From Taudactylus pleione (Eukaryota > Chordata > Amphibia > Anura > Myobatrachidae), in contig JAUIMM010001418.1 in the NCBI GenBank assembly GCA_031769625.1, positions 310,001-374,000 of the forward strand: 64,000 nt of DNA. Reading direction: 5' to 3'. Made by a program: the position numbers and the translations under genes. The notes beneath the pieces are model-generated. The model was not told the DNA's origin, did no database searches, and saw nothing but the letters and a program-made list of their open reading frames with translations. Position 1 is the first letter of the stretch; each line of letters begins with the position of its first letter. Shown piece by piece: positions 23,250-37,407 of the stretch.

Positions 23250-26200
23250 GTGTCAGTGCCTCAGTGGTATTTATATAATCACAGTAGTGTATCTTTGTCA
23301 GTGCCTCAGTGGTATTTATATTATCACAGTAGTGTCTCTGTGTCAGTGCCTCAGTGGTATTTATATAATCACAGTAGTGTCTCTGTGTCAGTGCCTCAGT
23401 GGTATTTATATAATCACATTAGTGTCTCTCTGTCAGTGCCACAGTGGTATTTATTTAATCACAGTAGTGTATCTTTGTCAGTGCCTCAGTGGTATTTATA
23501 TAATAACAGTAGTGTTTCTGTATCAGTGCCTCAGTGGTATTTATATAATCACAGTAGTGTATCTTTGTCAGTGCCTCAGTGGTATTTTTATAATTACAGT
23601 AGTGTCTCTGTGCAAGTGCCTCAGTGGTATTTATATAATCACAGTAGTGTCTCTGTGTCAGTGTCTCAGTGGTATTTATATAATCACAGTAGTGTATCTT
23701 TGTCAGTGCCTCAGTGGTATTTATATAATTACAGTAGTGTCTCTGTGTCAGTGCCTCAGTGGTATTTATATAATTACAGTAGTGTCTCTGTGTCAGTGCC
23801 TCAGTGGTATTTATATAATTACAGTAGTGTCTCTGTGTCAGTGCCTCAGTGGTATTTATATAATTACAGTAGTGTCTCTGTGTCTGTGCCTCAGTGGTAT
23901 TTATATAATCACAGTAATGTATCTTTGTCAGTGCCTCAGTGGTATTTATATAATTACAGTAGTGTCTCTGTGTCAGTGCCTCAGTGGTATTTATATAATT
24001 ACAGTAGTGTCTCTGTGTCAGTGCCTCAGTGGTATTTATATAATCACAGTAGTGTATCTATGTAAGTGCCTCAGTGGCATTTATATAATTACAGTAGTGT
24101 CTCTGTGTCTGTGCCTCAGTGGTATTTATATAATTACGGTAGTGTCTCTGTGTCAGTGCCTCAGTGGTATTTATATAATCACAGTAGTGTCAGTGCCTCA
24201 GTGGTATTTATATAATCACAGTAGTGTCAGTGCCTCAGTGGTATTTATATAATCACAGTAGTGTATCATTGTCAGTGCCTCAGTGGTATTTATATAATCA
24301 CAGTAGTGTCTCTGTGTCAGTGCCTCAGTGGTAATTATTTAATCACAGTAGTGTCTCTGTGTGAGTACCTCAGTGGTATTTATATAATCACAGTAGTGTC
24401 TCTGTGTCAGTGCCACAGTGGTATTTATTTAATCACAGTATTGTATCTTTGTCAGTGCCTCAGTGGTATTTATATAATAACAGTAGTGTTTCTGTGTCAG
24501 TGCCTCAGTGGTATTTATATAATCACAGTAGTGTCTCTGTGTCAGTGTCTCAGTGGTATTTATATAATCACAGTAGTGTATCTTTGTCAGTGCCACAGTG
24601 GTATTTATATATAATTACAGTAGTGTCTCTGTGTCAGTGCCTCAGTGGTATTTATATAATTACAGTAGTGTCTCTGTGTCAGTGCTCAGTGGTATTTATA
24701 TAATCACAGTAGTGTCAGTGCCTCAGTGGTATTTATATAATCACAGTATTGTCAGTGCCTCAGTGGTATTTATATAATCACAGTAGTGTATCTTTGTCAG
24801 TGCCTCAGTGGTATTTTTATAATTACAGTAGTGTCTCTGTGTCAGTGCCTCAGTGGTATTTATATAATCACAGTAGTGTCTCTGTGTCAGTGTCTCAGTG
24901 GTATTTATATAATCACAGTAGTGTATCTTTGTCAGTGCCTCAGTGGTATTAATATAATTACAGTAGTGTCTCTGTGTCAGTGCCTCAGTGGTATTTATAT
25001 AAATACAGTAGTGTCTCTGTGTCAGTGCCTCAGTGGTATTTATATAATCACAGTACTGTCAGTGCCTCAGTGTTATTTATATTATCACAGTAGTGTCAGT
25101 GCCTCAGTGGTATTTATATAATCACAGTAGTGTATCTTTGTCAGTGCCTCAGTGGTATTTATATAATCACAGTAGTGTCTCTGTGTCAGTGCTTAATTGG
25201 TATTTATATAATCACAGTAGTGTATCATTGTCAGTGTCTCAGTGGTATTTATATAATCACAGTAGTGTCTCTGTGTCAGTGCCTCAGTGGTAATTATTTA
25301 ATCACAGTAGTGTCTCTGTGTCAGTGCCTCAGTGGTATTTATATAATCACAGTAGTGTCTCTGTGTCAGTGCCACAGTGGTTTTAATTTAATCACAGTAT
25401 TGTATCTTTGTCAGTGCCTCAGTGGTATTTATATACTAACAGTAGTGTTTCTGTGTCAGTGCCTCAGTGGTATTTATATAATCACAGTAGTGTCTCTGTG
25501 TCAGTGTCTCAGTGGTATTTATATAATCACAGTAGTGTATCTTTGTCAGTGCCTCAGTGGTATTTATATAATTACAGTAGTGTCTCTGTGTCAGTGCCTC
25601 AGTGGTATTTATATAATTACAGTAGTGTCTCTGTGTCAGTGCCTCAGTGGTATTTATATAATTACAGTAGTGTCTCTGTGTCAGTGCCTCAGTGGTATTT
25701 ATATAATTACAGTAGTGTCTCTGTGTCTGTGCCTCAGTGGTATTTATATAATCACAGTAATGTATCTTTGTCAGTGCCTCAGTGGTATTTATATAATTAC
25801 AGTAGTGTCTCTGTGTCAGTGCCTCAGTGGTATTTATATAATTACAGTAGTGTCTCTGTGTCAGTGCCTCAGTGGTATTTATATAATCACAGTAGTGTCA
25901 GTGCCTCAGTGGTATTTATATAATCACAGTAGTGTCAGTGCCACAGTGGTATTTATATAATCACAGTAGTGTATCATTGTCAGTGCCTCAGTGGTATTTA
26001 TATAATCACAGTAGTGTCTACGTGTCAGTGCCTCAGTGGTATTTATATAAATACGGTAGTGTCTCTGTGTCAGTGCCTCAGTGGTATTTATATAATCACA
26101 GTAGTGTCTCTGTGTCAGTGCCTCAGTGGTATTTATATAATCACAGTAGTGTATCTTTGTCAGTGCCTCAGTGGTATTTATATAATCACAGTAGTGTATC

Positions 26201-27915
26201 TTTGTCAGTGCCTCAGTGGTATTTATATAATTACAGTAGTGTCTCTGTGTCAGTGCCTCAGTGGTATTTATATAATTACAGTAGTGTCTACGTGTCAGTG
26301 CCTCAGTGGTATTTATATAATTATGGTAGTGTCTCTGTGTCAGTGCCTCAGTGGTATTTATATAATCACAGTAGTGTCTCTGTGTCAGTGCCTCAGTGGT
26401 ATTTATATAATCACAGTAGTGTATCTTTGTCAGTGCCTCAGTGGTATTTATATAATCACAGTAGTGTATCTTTGTCAGTGCCTCAGTGGTATTTATATAA
26501 TTACAGTAGTGTCTCTGTGTCAGTGTCTCAGTGGTATTTATATAATCACAGTAGTGTCTCTGTGTCAGTGTCTCAGTGGTATTTATATAATCACAGTAGC
26601 GTATCTTTGTCAGTGCCTCAGTGGTATTTATATAATTACAGTAGTGTCAGTGCCTCTGTGGTTTTTATATAATTACAGTAGTGTCTCTGTGTCAGTGCCT
26701 CAGTGGTATTTATATAATCACAGTAGTGTATCTTTGTCAGTGCCTCAGTGGTATTTATATAATTACAGTAGTGTCTCTGTGTCAGTGCCTCAGTGGTATT
26801 TAAATAATCACAGTAGTGTCTCTTTGTCAGTGCCACAGTGGTATTTATTTAATCACAGTAGTGTATCTTTGTCAGTGCCTCAGTGGTATTTATATAATTA
26901 CAGTAGTGTCTCTGTGTCAGTGCCTCAGTGGTATTTATATAATCACAGTAGTGTCTCTGTGTCAGTGCCTCAGTGGTATTTATATAATCACAGTAGTGTA
27001 TCTTTGTCAGTGCCTCAGTGGTATTTATATAATTACAGTAGTGTCTCTGTGTCAGTGCCTCAGTGGTATTTATATAATTACAGTAGTGTCTCTGTGTCAA
27101 TGCCTCAGTTGTATTTATCTAATCACAGTAGTGTATCTGTGTCATTGCCTCAGTGGTATTTATATAATTACAGTAGTGTCTCTGTGTCAGTGCCTCAGTA
27201 GTATTTATATAATCACAGTAGTGTATCTATGTAAGTGCCTCAGTGGCATTTATATAATTACAGTAGTGTCTCTGTGTCTGTGCCTCAGTGGTATTTATAT
27301 AATTACGGTAGTGTCTCTGTGTCAGTGCCTCAGTGGTATTTATATAATCACAGTAGTGTCAGTGCCTCAGTGGTATTTATATAATCACAGTAGTGTCAGT
27401 GCCTCAGTGGTATTTATATAATCACAGTAGTGTATCATTGTCAGTGCCTCAGTGGTATTTATATAATCACAGTAGTGTCTCTGTGTCAGTGCCTCAGTGG
27501 TAATTATTTAATCACAGTAGTGTCTCTGTGTGAGTACCTCAGTGGTATTTATATAATCACAGTAGTGTCTCTGTGTCAGTGCCACAGTGGTATTTATTTA
27601 ATCACAGTATTGTATCTTTGTCAGTGCCTCAGTGGTATTTATATAATAACAGTAGTGTTTCTGTGTCAGTGCCTCAGTGGTATTTATATAATCACAGTAG
27701 TGTCTCTATGTCAGTGTCTCAGTGGTATTTATATAATCACAGTAGTGTATCTTTGTCAGTGCCACAGTGGTATTTATATAATTACAGTAGTGTCTCTGTG
27801 TCAGTGCCTCAGTGGTATTTATATAATTACAGTAGTGTCTCTGTGTCAGTGCTCAGTGGTATTTATATAATCACAGTAGTGTCAGTGCCTCAGTGGTATT
27901 TATATAATCACAGTA
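23250..27915 (+). repeat. Blocks X and A, copy 3
   Basis: From 23287 it matches 9664 onward (offset 13,623). After one 45-bp monomer is lost the offset becomes 13,578 (10683/24261, 11552/25130, 12391/25969). It contains gtgcttaattgg at 25189, the 47-bp unit at 24593 and the 270-bp duplication, but not the 2091-bp duplication. A private change is a gtgcaagtg tail near 23610. Confidence 0.8.
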
Positions 27916-30900
27916 TTGTCAGTGCCTCAGTGGTATTTATATAATCACAGTAGTGTATCTTTGTCAGTGCCTCAGTGGTATTTTTATAATTACAGTAGTG
28001 TCTCTGTGTCAGTGCCTCAGTGGTATTTATATAATCACAGTAGTGTCTCTGTGTCAGTGTCTCAGTGGTATTTATATAATCACAGTAATGTATCTTTGTC
28101 AGTGCCTCAGTGGTATTTATATAATTACAGTAGTGTCTCTGTGTCTGTGCCTCAGTGGTAATTATATAATTACAGTAGTGCCTCTGTGTCAGTGCCTCAG
28201 TGGTATTTCTATAATTACAGAAGTGTCTCTGTGTCAGTGCCTCAGTGGTATTTATATAATCACAGTAGTGTATCTGTGTCAGTGCCTCAGTGGTATTTAT
28301 ATAATTACAGAAGTGTCTCTGTATCAGTGCCTCAGTGGTATTTATATAATCACAGTAGTGTCTCTGTGTCAGTGTCTCCATGGTATTTATATAATCACAG
28401 TAGTGTATCTTTGTCAGTGCCTCAGTGGTATTTACATAATTACAGTAGTGTCTCTGTGTCAGTGCCTCAGTGGTATTTATATAATTACAGTAGTGTCTCT
28501 GTGTCAGTGCCTCAGTGGTATTTATATAATCACAGTAGTGTATCTGTGTCTGTGCCTCAGTGGTATTTATATAATCACAGTAATGTATCTTTGTCAGTGC
28601 CTCAGTGGTATTTATATAATTACAGTAGTGTCTCTGTGTCAGTGCCTCAGTGGTATTTATATAATTACAGTAGTGTCTCTGTGTCAGTGCCTCATTGGTA
28701 TTTATATAATCACATTAGTGTCAGTGCCTCAGTGGTATTTATATAATCACAGTAGTGTCAGTGCCTCAGTGGTATTTATATAATCACAGTAGTCTATCAT
28801 TGTCAGTGCCTCAGTGGTATTTATATAATCACAGTAGTGTCTCTGTGTCAGTGCCTCAGTGGTATTTATATAATCACAGTAGTGACTCTGTGTCAGTGCC
28901 TCAGTGGGATTTATATAATCACAGTAGTGTCTCTTTGTCAGTGCCACAGTGGTATTTATTTAATCACCGTAGTGTATCTTTGTCAGTGCCTCAGTGGTAT
29001 TTATATAATAACAGTAGTATTTCTGTGTCAGTGCCTCAGTGGTATTTATATAATCACAGTAGTGTATCTTTGTCAGTGCCTCAGTGGTATTTTTATAATT
29101 ACAGTAGTGTCTCTGTGTCAGTGCCTCAGTGGTATTTATATAATTACAGTAGTGTATCTGTGTCAGTGCCTCAGTGGTATTTATTTAATCACAGTATTGT
29201 ATCTTTGACAGTGCCTCAGTGGTATTTATATAATTACAGTAGTGTCTCTGTGTCAGTGCCTCAGTGGTATTTATATAATTACAGTAGTGTCTCTGTGTCA
29301 GTGCCTCAGTGGTATTTATATAATCACAGTAGTGTCAGTGCCTCAGTGGTATTTATATAAGCACAGTAGTGTCAGTGCCTCAGTGGTATTTATATAATCA
29401 CAGTAGTGTATCTTTGTCAGTGCCTCAGTGGTATTTATATTATCACAGTAGTGTCTCTGTGTCAGTGCCTCAGTGGTATTTATATAATTACAGTAGTGTC
29501 TCTGTGTCAGTGCCTCAGTGGTATTTATATAATTACAGTAGTGTCTCTGTTTCAGTGCCTCAGTGGTATTTATATAATCACAGTAGTGTATCTGTGTCAG
29601 TGCCTCAGTGGTATTTATATAATTACAGTAGTGTCTCTGTGTCAGTGCCTCAGTGGTATTTATATAATTACAGTAGTGTCTCTGTGTCTGTGCCTCAGTG
29701 GTATTTATATAATCACAGTAATGTATCTTTGTCAGTGCCTCAGTGGTATTTATATAATTACAGTAGTGTCTCTGTGTCAGTGCCTCAGTGGTATGTATAT
29801 AATTACAGTAGTGTCTCTGTGTCAGTGCCTCAGTGGTATTTCTATAATCACAGTAGTGTCAGTGCGTCAGTGGTATTTATATAATCACAGAAGTGTCAGT
29901 GCCTCAGTGGTATTTATATAATCACAGTAGTGTATCATTGTCAGTGCTTCAGTGGTATTTATATAATCACAGTAGTGTCTCTGTGTCAGTGCCTCAGTGG
30001 TATTTATATAATCACAGTAGTGTCAGTGCCTCAGTGGTTTTTATATGATTACAGCAGTGTCTCTGTGTCAGTGTCTCAGTGGAATTTATATAATCACAGT
30101 ATTGTATCTTTGTCAGTGCCTCAGTGGTATTTATATAATCACAGTAGTGTCAGTGCCTCAGTGGTTTTTATATGATTACAGTAGTGTCTCTGTGTCAGTG
30201 CCTCAGTGGTATTTATATAATCACAGTAGTGTATCTTTGTCAGTGCCTCAGTGGTATTTATATAATTACAGTAGTGTCTCTGTGTCAGTGCCTCAGTGGT
30301 ATTTCTATAATTACAGTAGTGTCTCTGTGTCAGTGCCTCAGTGGTATTTATATAATCACAGTAGTGTATCTGTGTCAGTGCCTCAGTGGTATTTATATAA
30401 TTACAGTAGTGTCTCTGTGTCAGTGCCTCAGTGGTATTTATATAATCACAGTAGTGTCTCTGTGTCAGTGCCTCAGTGGTATTTATATAATCACAGTAAT
30501 ATCTCTGTGTCAGTGTCTCAGTGGTATTTATATAATCACAGTAGTGTATCTGTGTCAGTGCCTCAGTGGTATTTATATAATTACAGTAGTGTCTCTGTGT
30601 CAGTGCCACAGTGGTATTTATATAATTACAGTAGTGTCTCTGTGTCAGTGCCTCAGTGGTATTTATATAATCACAGTAATGTATCTTTGTCAGTGCCTCA
30701 GTGGTATTTATATAATTACAGTAGTGTCTCTGTGTCAGTGCCTCAGTGGTATTTATATAATCACAGTAGTGTCTCAGTGTCAGTGCCTCAGAGGTATTTA
30801 TATAATCACAGTAATGTCTCTGTGTCAGTGTCTCAGTGGTATTTATATAATGACAGTAGTGTATCTTTGTCAGTGCCTCAGTGGTATTTATATAATTACA

Positions 30901-31793
30901 GTAGTGTCAGTGCCTCAGTGGTTTTTATATGATTACAGTAGTGTCTCTGTGTCAGTGCCTCAAGGGTATTTATATAATCACAGTAGTGTATCTTTGTCAG
31001 TGCCTCAGTGGTATTTATATAATTACAGCAGTGTCTCTGTGTCAGTTCCTCAGTGGTATTTATATAATCACAGTAGTGTCTCTGTGTCAGTGCCTCAGTG
31101 GTATTTATATAATCACAGTAGTGTATCTTTGTCAGTGCCTCAGTGGTATTTATATAATCACAGTAGTGTATCTATGTCAGTGCCTCAGTGGCATTTATAT
31201 TATCACAGTAGTGTCTCTGTGTCAGTACGTCAGTGGTACTTATATAATTACAGTAGTGTCTCTGTGTCAGTGCCTCAGTGGTATTTATATAATCACAGAA
31301 GTGTATCTGTGTCAGTGCCTCAGTGGTATTTATATAATTACAGTAGTGTCTCTGTGTCAGTACCTCAGTGGTACTTATATAATTACAGTTGTGTCTCTGT
31401 GTCAGTGCCTCAGTGGTATTTCTATAATTACAGTAGTGTCTCTGTGTCAGTGCCTCAGTGGTATATATATAATTACAGTAGTGTCTCTGTGTCAGTGCAT
31501 CAGTGGTATTTATATAATTACAGTAGTGTCTCTGTGTCAGTGCCTCAGAGGTATTTCTATAATCACAGTAGTATCTCTGTGTCAGTGCCTCAGTGGTATT
31601 TATATAATCACAGTAGTGTCTGTGTCAGTGCCTCAGTGGTATTTATATAATTACAGTAGTGTCTCTGTGTCAGTGCCTCTGTGTTATTTATATAATCACA
31701 GTAGTTTACCTTTGTCAGTGCCTCAGTGGTATTTATATAATTACAGTAGTGTCTCCGTGTCAGTGCCTCAGTGGTATTTATATAATTACAGTA
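27916..31793 (+). repeat. Block B, copy 4: 3878-bp higher-order unit (88 monomers), left copy
   Basis: It consists of 77 units of 45, 10 of 37 and 1 of 43 = 3878 bp, three monomers longer than the 3743-bp form. It aligns with 16519 onward at 11,397 bp until about 30.9 kb, and from 29930 with 5908 onward at 24,022 bp. Private changes include a gtggtaattatataatt unit near 28159 and aagtgtctctg tails near 28219 and 28310. Confidence 0.83.
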
Positions 31794-34700
31794 GTGTCAG
31801 TGCCTCAGTGGTATTTATATAATCACAGTAGTGTATCTTTGTCAGTGCCTCAGTGGTATTTTTATAATTACAGTAGTGTCTCTGTGTCAGTGCCTCAGTG
31901 GTATTTATATAATCACAGTAGTGTCTCTGTGTCAGTGTCTCAGTGGTATTTATATAATCACAGTAATGTATCTTTGTCAGTGCCTCAGTGGTATTTATAT
32001 AATTACAGTAGTGTCTCTGTGTCTGTGCCTCAGTGGTATTTATATAATTACAGTAGTGTCTCTGTGTCAGTGCCTCAGTGGTATTTCTATAATTACAGTA
32101 GTGTCTCTGTGTCAGTGCCTCAGTGGTATTTATATAATCACAGTAGTGTATCTGTGTCAGTGCCTCAGTGGTATTTATATAATTACAGTAGTGTCTCTGT
32201 GTCAGTGCCTCAGTGGTATTTATATAATCACAGTAGTGTCTCTGTGTCAGTGTCTCCATGGTATTTATATAATCACAGTAGTGTATCTTTGTCAGTGCCT
32301 CAGTGGTATTTACATAATTAGAGTAGTGTCTCTGTGTCAGTGCCTCAGTGGTATTTATATAATTACAGTAGTGTCTCTGTGTCAGTGCCTCAGTGGTATT
32401 TATATAAACACAGTAGTGTATCTGTGTCTGTGCCTCAGTGGTATTTATATAATCACAGTAATGTATCTTTGTCAGTGCCTCAGTGGTATTTATATAATTA
32501 CAGTAGTGTCTCTGTGTCAGTGCCTCAGTGGTATTTATATAATTACAGTAGTGTCTCTGTGTCAGTGCCTCATTGGTATTTATATAATCACATTAGTGTC
32601 AGTGCCTCAGTGGTATTTATATAATCACAGTAGTGTCAGTGCCTCAGTGGTATTTATATAATCACAGTAGTCTATCATTGTCAGTGCCTCAGTGGTATTT
32701 ATATAATCACAGTAGTGTCTCTGTGTCAGTGCCTCAGTGGTATTTATATAATCACAGTAGTGACTCTGTGTCAGTGCCTCAGTGGGATTTATATAATCAC
32801 AGTAGTGTCTCTTTGTCAGTGCCACAGTGGTATTTATTTAATCACCGTAGTGTATCTTTGTCAGTGCCTCAGTGGTATTTATATAATAACAGTAGTATTT
32901 CTGTGTCAGTGCCTCAGTGGTATTTATATAATCACAGTAGTGTATCTTTGTCAGTGCCTCAGTGGTATTTTTATAATTACAGTAGTGTCTCTGTGTCAGT
33001 GCCTCAGTGGTATTTATATAATTACAGTAGTGTATCTGAGTCAGTGCCTCAGTGGTATTTATTTAATCACAGTATTGTATCTTTGACAGTGCCTCAGTGG
33101 TATTTATATAATTACAGTAGTGTCTCTGTGTCAGTGCCTCAGTGGTATTTATATAATTACAGTAGTGTCTCTGTGTCAGTGCCTCAGTGGTATTTATATA
33201 ATCACAGTAGTGTCAGTGCCTCAGTGGTATTTATATAATCACAGTAGTGTCAGTGTCTGAGTGGTATTTATATAATCACAGTAGTGTATCTTTGTCAGTG
33301 CCTCAGTGGTATTTATATTATCACAGTAGTGTATCTGTGTCAGTGCCTCAGTGGTATTTATATAATTACAGTAGTGTCTCTGTGTCAGTGCCTCAGTGGT
33401 ATTTATATAATTACAGTAGTGTCTCTGTTTCAGTGCCTCAGTGGTATTTATATAATCACAGTAGTGTATCTGTGTCAGTGCCTCAGTGGTATTTATATAA
33501 TTACAGTAGTGTCTCTGTGTCAGTGCCTCAGTGGTATTTATATAATTACAGTAGTGTCTCTGTGTCTGTGCCTCAGTGGTATTTATATAATCACAGTAAT
33601 GTATCTTTGTCAGTGCCTCAGTGGTATTTATATAATTACAGTAGTGTCTCTGTGTCAGTGCCTCAGTGGTATTTATATAATTACAGTAGTGTCTCTGTGT
33701 CAGTGCCTCAGTGGTATTTCTATAATCACAGTAGTGTCAGTGCGTCAGTGGTATTTATATAATCACAGAAGTGTCAGTGCCTCAGTGGTATTTATATAAT
33801 CACAGTAGTGTATCATTGTCAGTGCTTCAGTGGTATTTATATAATCACAGTAGTGTCTCTGTGTCAGTGCCTCAGTGGTATTTATATAATCACAGTAGTG
33901 TCAGTGCCTCAGTGGTTTTTATATGATTACAGCAGTGTCTCTGTGTCAGTGTCTCAGTGGAATTTATATAATCACAGTATTGTATCTTTGTCAGTGCCTC
34001 AGTGGTATTTATATAATCACAGTAGTGTCAGTGCCTCAGTGGTTTTTATATGATTACAGTAGTGTCTCTGTGTCAGTGCCTCAGTGGTATTTATATAATC
34101 ACAGTAGTGTATCTTTGTCAGTGCCTCAGTGGTATTTATATAATTACAGTAGTGTCTCTGTGTCAGTGCCTCAGTGGTATTTCTATAATTACAGTAGTGT
34201 CTCTGTGTCAGTGCCTCAGTGGTATTTATATAATCACAGTAGTGTATCTGTGTCAGTGCCTCAGTGGTATTTATATAATTACAGTAGTGTCTCTGTGTCA
34301 GTGCCTCAGTGGTATTTATATAATCACAGTAGTGTCTCTGTGTCAGTGCCTCAGTGGTATTTATATAATCACAGTAATATCTCTGTGTCAGTGTCTCAGT
34401 GGTATTTATATAATCACAGTAGTGTATCTGTGTCAGTGCCTCAGTGGTATTTATATAATTACAGTAGTGTCTCTGTGTCAGTGCCACAGTGGTATTTATA
34501 TAATTACAGTAGTGTCTCTGTGTCAGTGCCTCAGTGGTATTTATATAATCACAGTAATGTATCTTTGTCAGTGCCTCAGTGGTATTTATATAATTACAGT
34601 AGTGTCTCTGTGTCAGTGCCTCAGTGGTATTTATATAATCACAGTAGTGTCTCAGTGTCAGTACCTCAGTGGTATTTATATAATCACAGTAATGTCTCTG

Positions 34701-35671
34701 TGTCAGTATCTCAGTGGTATTTATATAATGACAGTAGTGTATCTTTGTCAGTGCCTCAGTGGTATTTATATAATTACAGTAGTGTCAGTGCCTCAGTGGT
34801 TTTTATATGATTACAGTAGTGTCTCTGTGTCAGTGCCTCAAGGGTATTTATATAATCACAGTAGTGTATCTTTGTCAGTGCCTCAGTGGTATTTATATAA
34901 TTACAGCAGTGTCTCTGTGTCAGTTCCTCAGTGGTATTTATATAATCACAGTAGTGTCTCTGTGTCAGTGCCTCAGTGGTATTTATATAATCACAGTAGT
35001 GTATCTTTGTCAGTGCCTCAGTGGTATTTATATAATCACAGTAGTGTATCTATGTCAGTGCCTCAGTGGCATTTATATTATCACAGTAGTGTCTCTGTGT
35101 CAGTACGTCAGTGGTACTTATATAATTACAGTAGTGTCTCTGTGTCAGTGCCTCAGTGGTATTTATATAATCACAGAAGTGTATCTGTGTCAGTGCCTCA
35201 GTGGTATTTATATAATTACAGTAGTGTCTCTGTGTCAGTACCTCAGTGGTACTTATATAATTACAGTTGTGTCTCTGTGTCAGTGCCTCAGTGGTATTTC
35301 TATAATTACAGTAGTGTCTCTGTGTCAGTGCCTCAGTGGTATTTATATAATTACAGTAGTGTATCTGTGTCAGTGCCTCAGTGGTATTTATATAATTACA
35401 GTAGTGTCTCTGTGTCAGTACCTCAGTGGTACTTATATAATTACAGTTGTGTCTCTGTGTCAGTGCCTCAGTGGTATTTCTATAATCACAGTAGTGTCTG
35501 TGTCAGTGCCTCAGTGGTATTTATATAATTACAGTAGTGTCTCTGTGTCAGTGCCTCTGTGTTATTTATATAATCACAGTAGTTTATCTTTGTCAGTGCC
35601 TCAGTGGTATTTATATAATTACAGTAGTGTCTCCGTGTCAGTGCCTCAGTGGTATTTATATAATTACAGTA
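31794..35671 (+). repeat. Block B, copy 5: 3878-bp unit, right copy
   Basis: It matches the left copy at a constant 3878 bp (27953/31831, 28755/32633, 29930/33808, 30172/34050; 43-bp units at 31616 and 35494). Near 35.3-35.5 kb its order differs: the agaggtatttct unit found before the 43-bp unit elsewhere is replaced by T-form and tacttatataa units. Private changes include aattagagtag near 32317 and tctgagtcag near 33036. Confidence 0.83.
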
Positions 35672-37407
35672 GTGTCTACGTGTCAGTGCCTTAGTGGTAT
35701 TTATATAATTACGGTAGTGTCTCTGTGTCAGTGCCTCAGTGGTATTTATATAATCACAGTAGTGTATCTGTGTCAGTGCCTCAGTGGTATTTATATAATC
35801 ACAGTAGTGTATCTGTGTCAGTGCCTCAGTGGTATTTATATAATCACAGTAGTGTATCTTTGTCAGTGCCTCAGTGGTATTTATATAATTACAGTAGTGT
35901 CTCTGTGTCAGTGCCTCAGTGGTATTTATATAATCACAGTAGAGTCAGTGCCTCAGTGGTATTTATATAATCACAGTAGTGTCAATGCCTCAGTGGTATT
36001 TATATAATCACAGTAGTGTATCATTGTCAGTGCCTCAGTGGTATTTATATAATCACAGTAGTGTCAGTGCCTCAGTGGTATTTATATAATCACAGTAGTG
36101 TATCATTGTCAGTGCCTCAGTGGTATTTATATAATCACAGTAGTGTCTCTGTGTCAGTGCCTCAGTGGTATTTATATAATCACATTAGTGTCTCTGTGTC
36201 AGTGCCTCAGTGGTATTTATATAATCACAGTAGTGTCTCTGTATCAGTGCCACAGTGGTATTTATATAATCACAGTAGTGTCAGTGCCTCAGTGGTATTT
36301 ATATAATCACAGTAGTGTCAGTGCCTCAGTGGTATTTATATAATCACAGTAGTGTATCTTTGTCAGTGCCTCAGTGGTATTTATATTATCACAGTAGTGT
36401 CTCTGTGTCAGTGCCTCAGTGGTATTTATATAATCACAGTAGTGTATCTGTGTCAGTGCCTCAGTGGTATTTATATAATCACAGTAGTGTCAGTGCCTCA
36501 GTGGTATTTATATAATCACAGTAGTGTCAGTGCCTCAGTGGTATTTATATAATCACAGTAGTGTATCTTTGTCAGTGCCTCAGTGGTATTTATATTATCA
36601 CAGTAGTGTCTCTGTGTCAGTGCCTCAGTGGTATTTATATAATCACAGTAGTGTCTCTGTGTCAGTGCCTCAGTGGTATTTATATAATCACATTAGTGTC
36701 TCTCTGTCAGTGCCACAGTGGTATTTATTTAATCACAGTAGTGTATCTTTGTCAGTGCCTCAGTGGTATTTATATAATAACAGTAGTGTTTCTGTATCAG
36801 TGCCTCAGTGGTATTTATATAATCACAGTAGTGTATCTTTGTCAGTGCCTCAGTGGTATTTTTATAATTACAGTAGTGTCTCTGTGTCAGTGCCTCAGTG
36901 GTATTTATATAATCACAGTAGTGTCTCTGTGTCAGTGTCTCAGTGGTATTTATATAATCACAGTAGTGTATCTTTGTCAGTGCCTCAGTGGTATTTATAT
37001 AATTACAGTAGTGTCTCTGTGTCAGTGCCTCAGTGGTATTTATATAATTACAGTAGTGTCTCTATGTCAGTGCCTCAGTGGTATTTATATAATCACAGTA
37101 GTGTATCTGTGTCAGTGCCTCAGTGGTATTTATATAATTACAGTAGTGTCTCTGTGTCAGTGCCTCAGTGGTATTTATATAATTACAGTAGTGTCTCTGT
37201 GTCTGTGCCTCAGTGGTATTTATATAATCACAGTAATGTATCTTTGTCAGTGCCTCAGTGGTATTTATATAATTACAGTAGTGTCTCTGTGTCAGTGCCT
37301 CAGTGGTATTTATATAATTACAGTAGTGTCTCTGTGTCAGTGCCTCAGTGGTATTTCTATAATCACAGTAGTGTCAGTGCTTCAGTGGTATTTATATAAT
37401 CACAGAA
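35672..37407 (+). repeat. Block B tail and block X, copy 4
   Basis: The stretch up to about 36.25 kb aligns with 7770-8350 (offset 27,900). A short inserted segment with doublets near 36275/36311 and 36480/36516 follows. From 36524 the sequence matches 546, 9627 and 50945 (offset 14,421 to the last), up to a tatttctataatc unit and shorts near 37366-37407. Confidence 0.78.

Noticed and set aside
22518..24065. A 515-codon open frame, and others up to 537 codons, as protein-coding genes
   Set aside because: The translations are only 15-residue repeats (such as SVSVPQWYLYNHSSV or LCQCLSGIYIITVVS). They overlap open frames in another + frame and on the - strand, usually start at alternative codons inside the repeat, and are broken by 8-bp unit deletions. 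No frame is favoured by substitutions.
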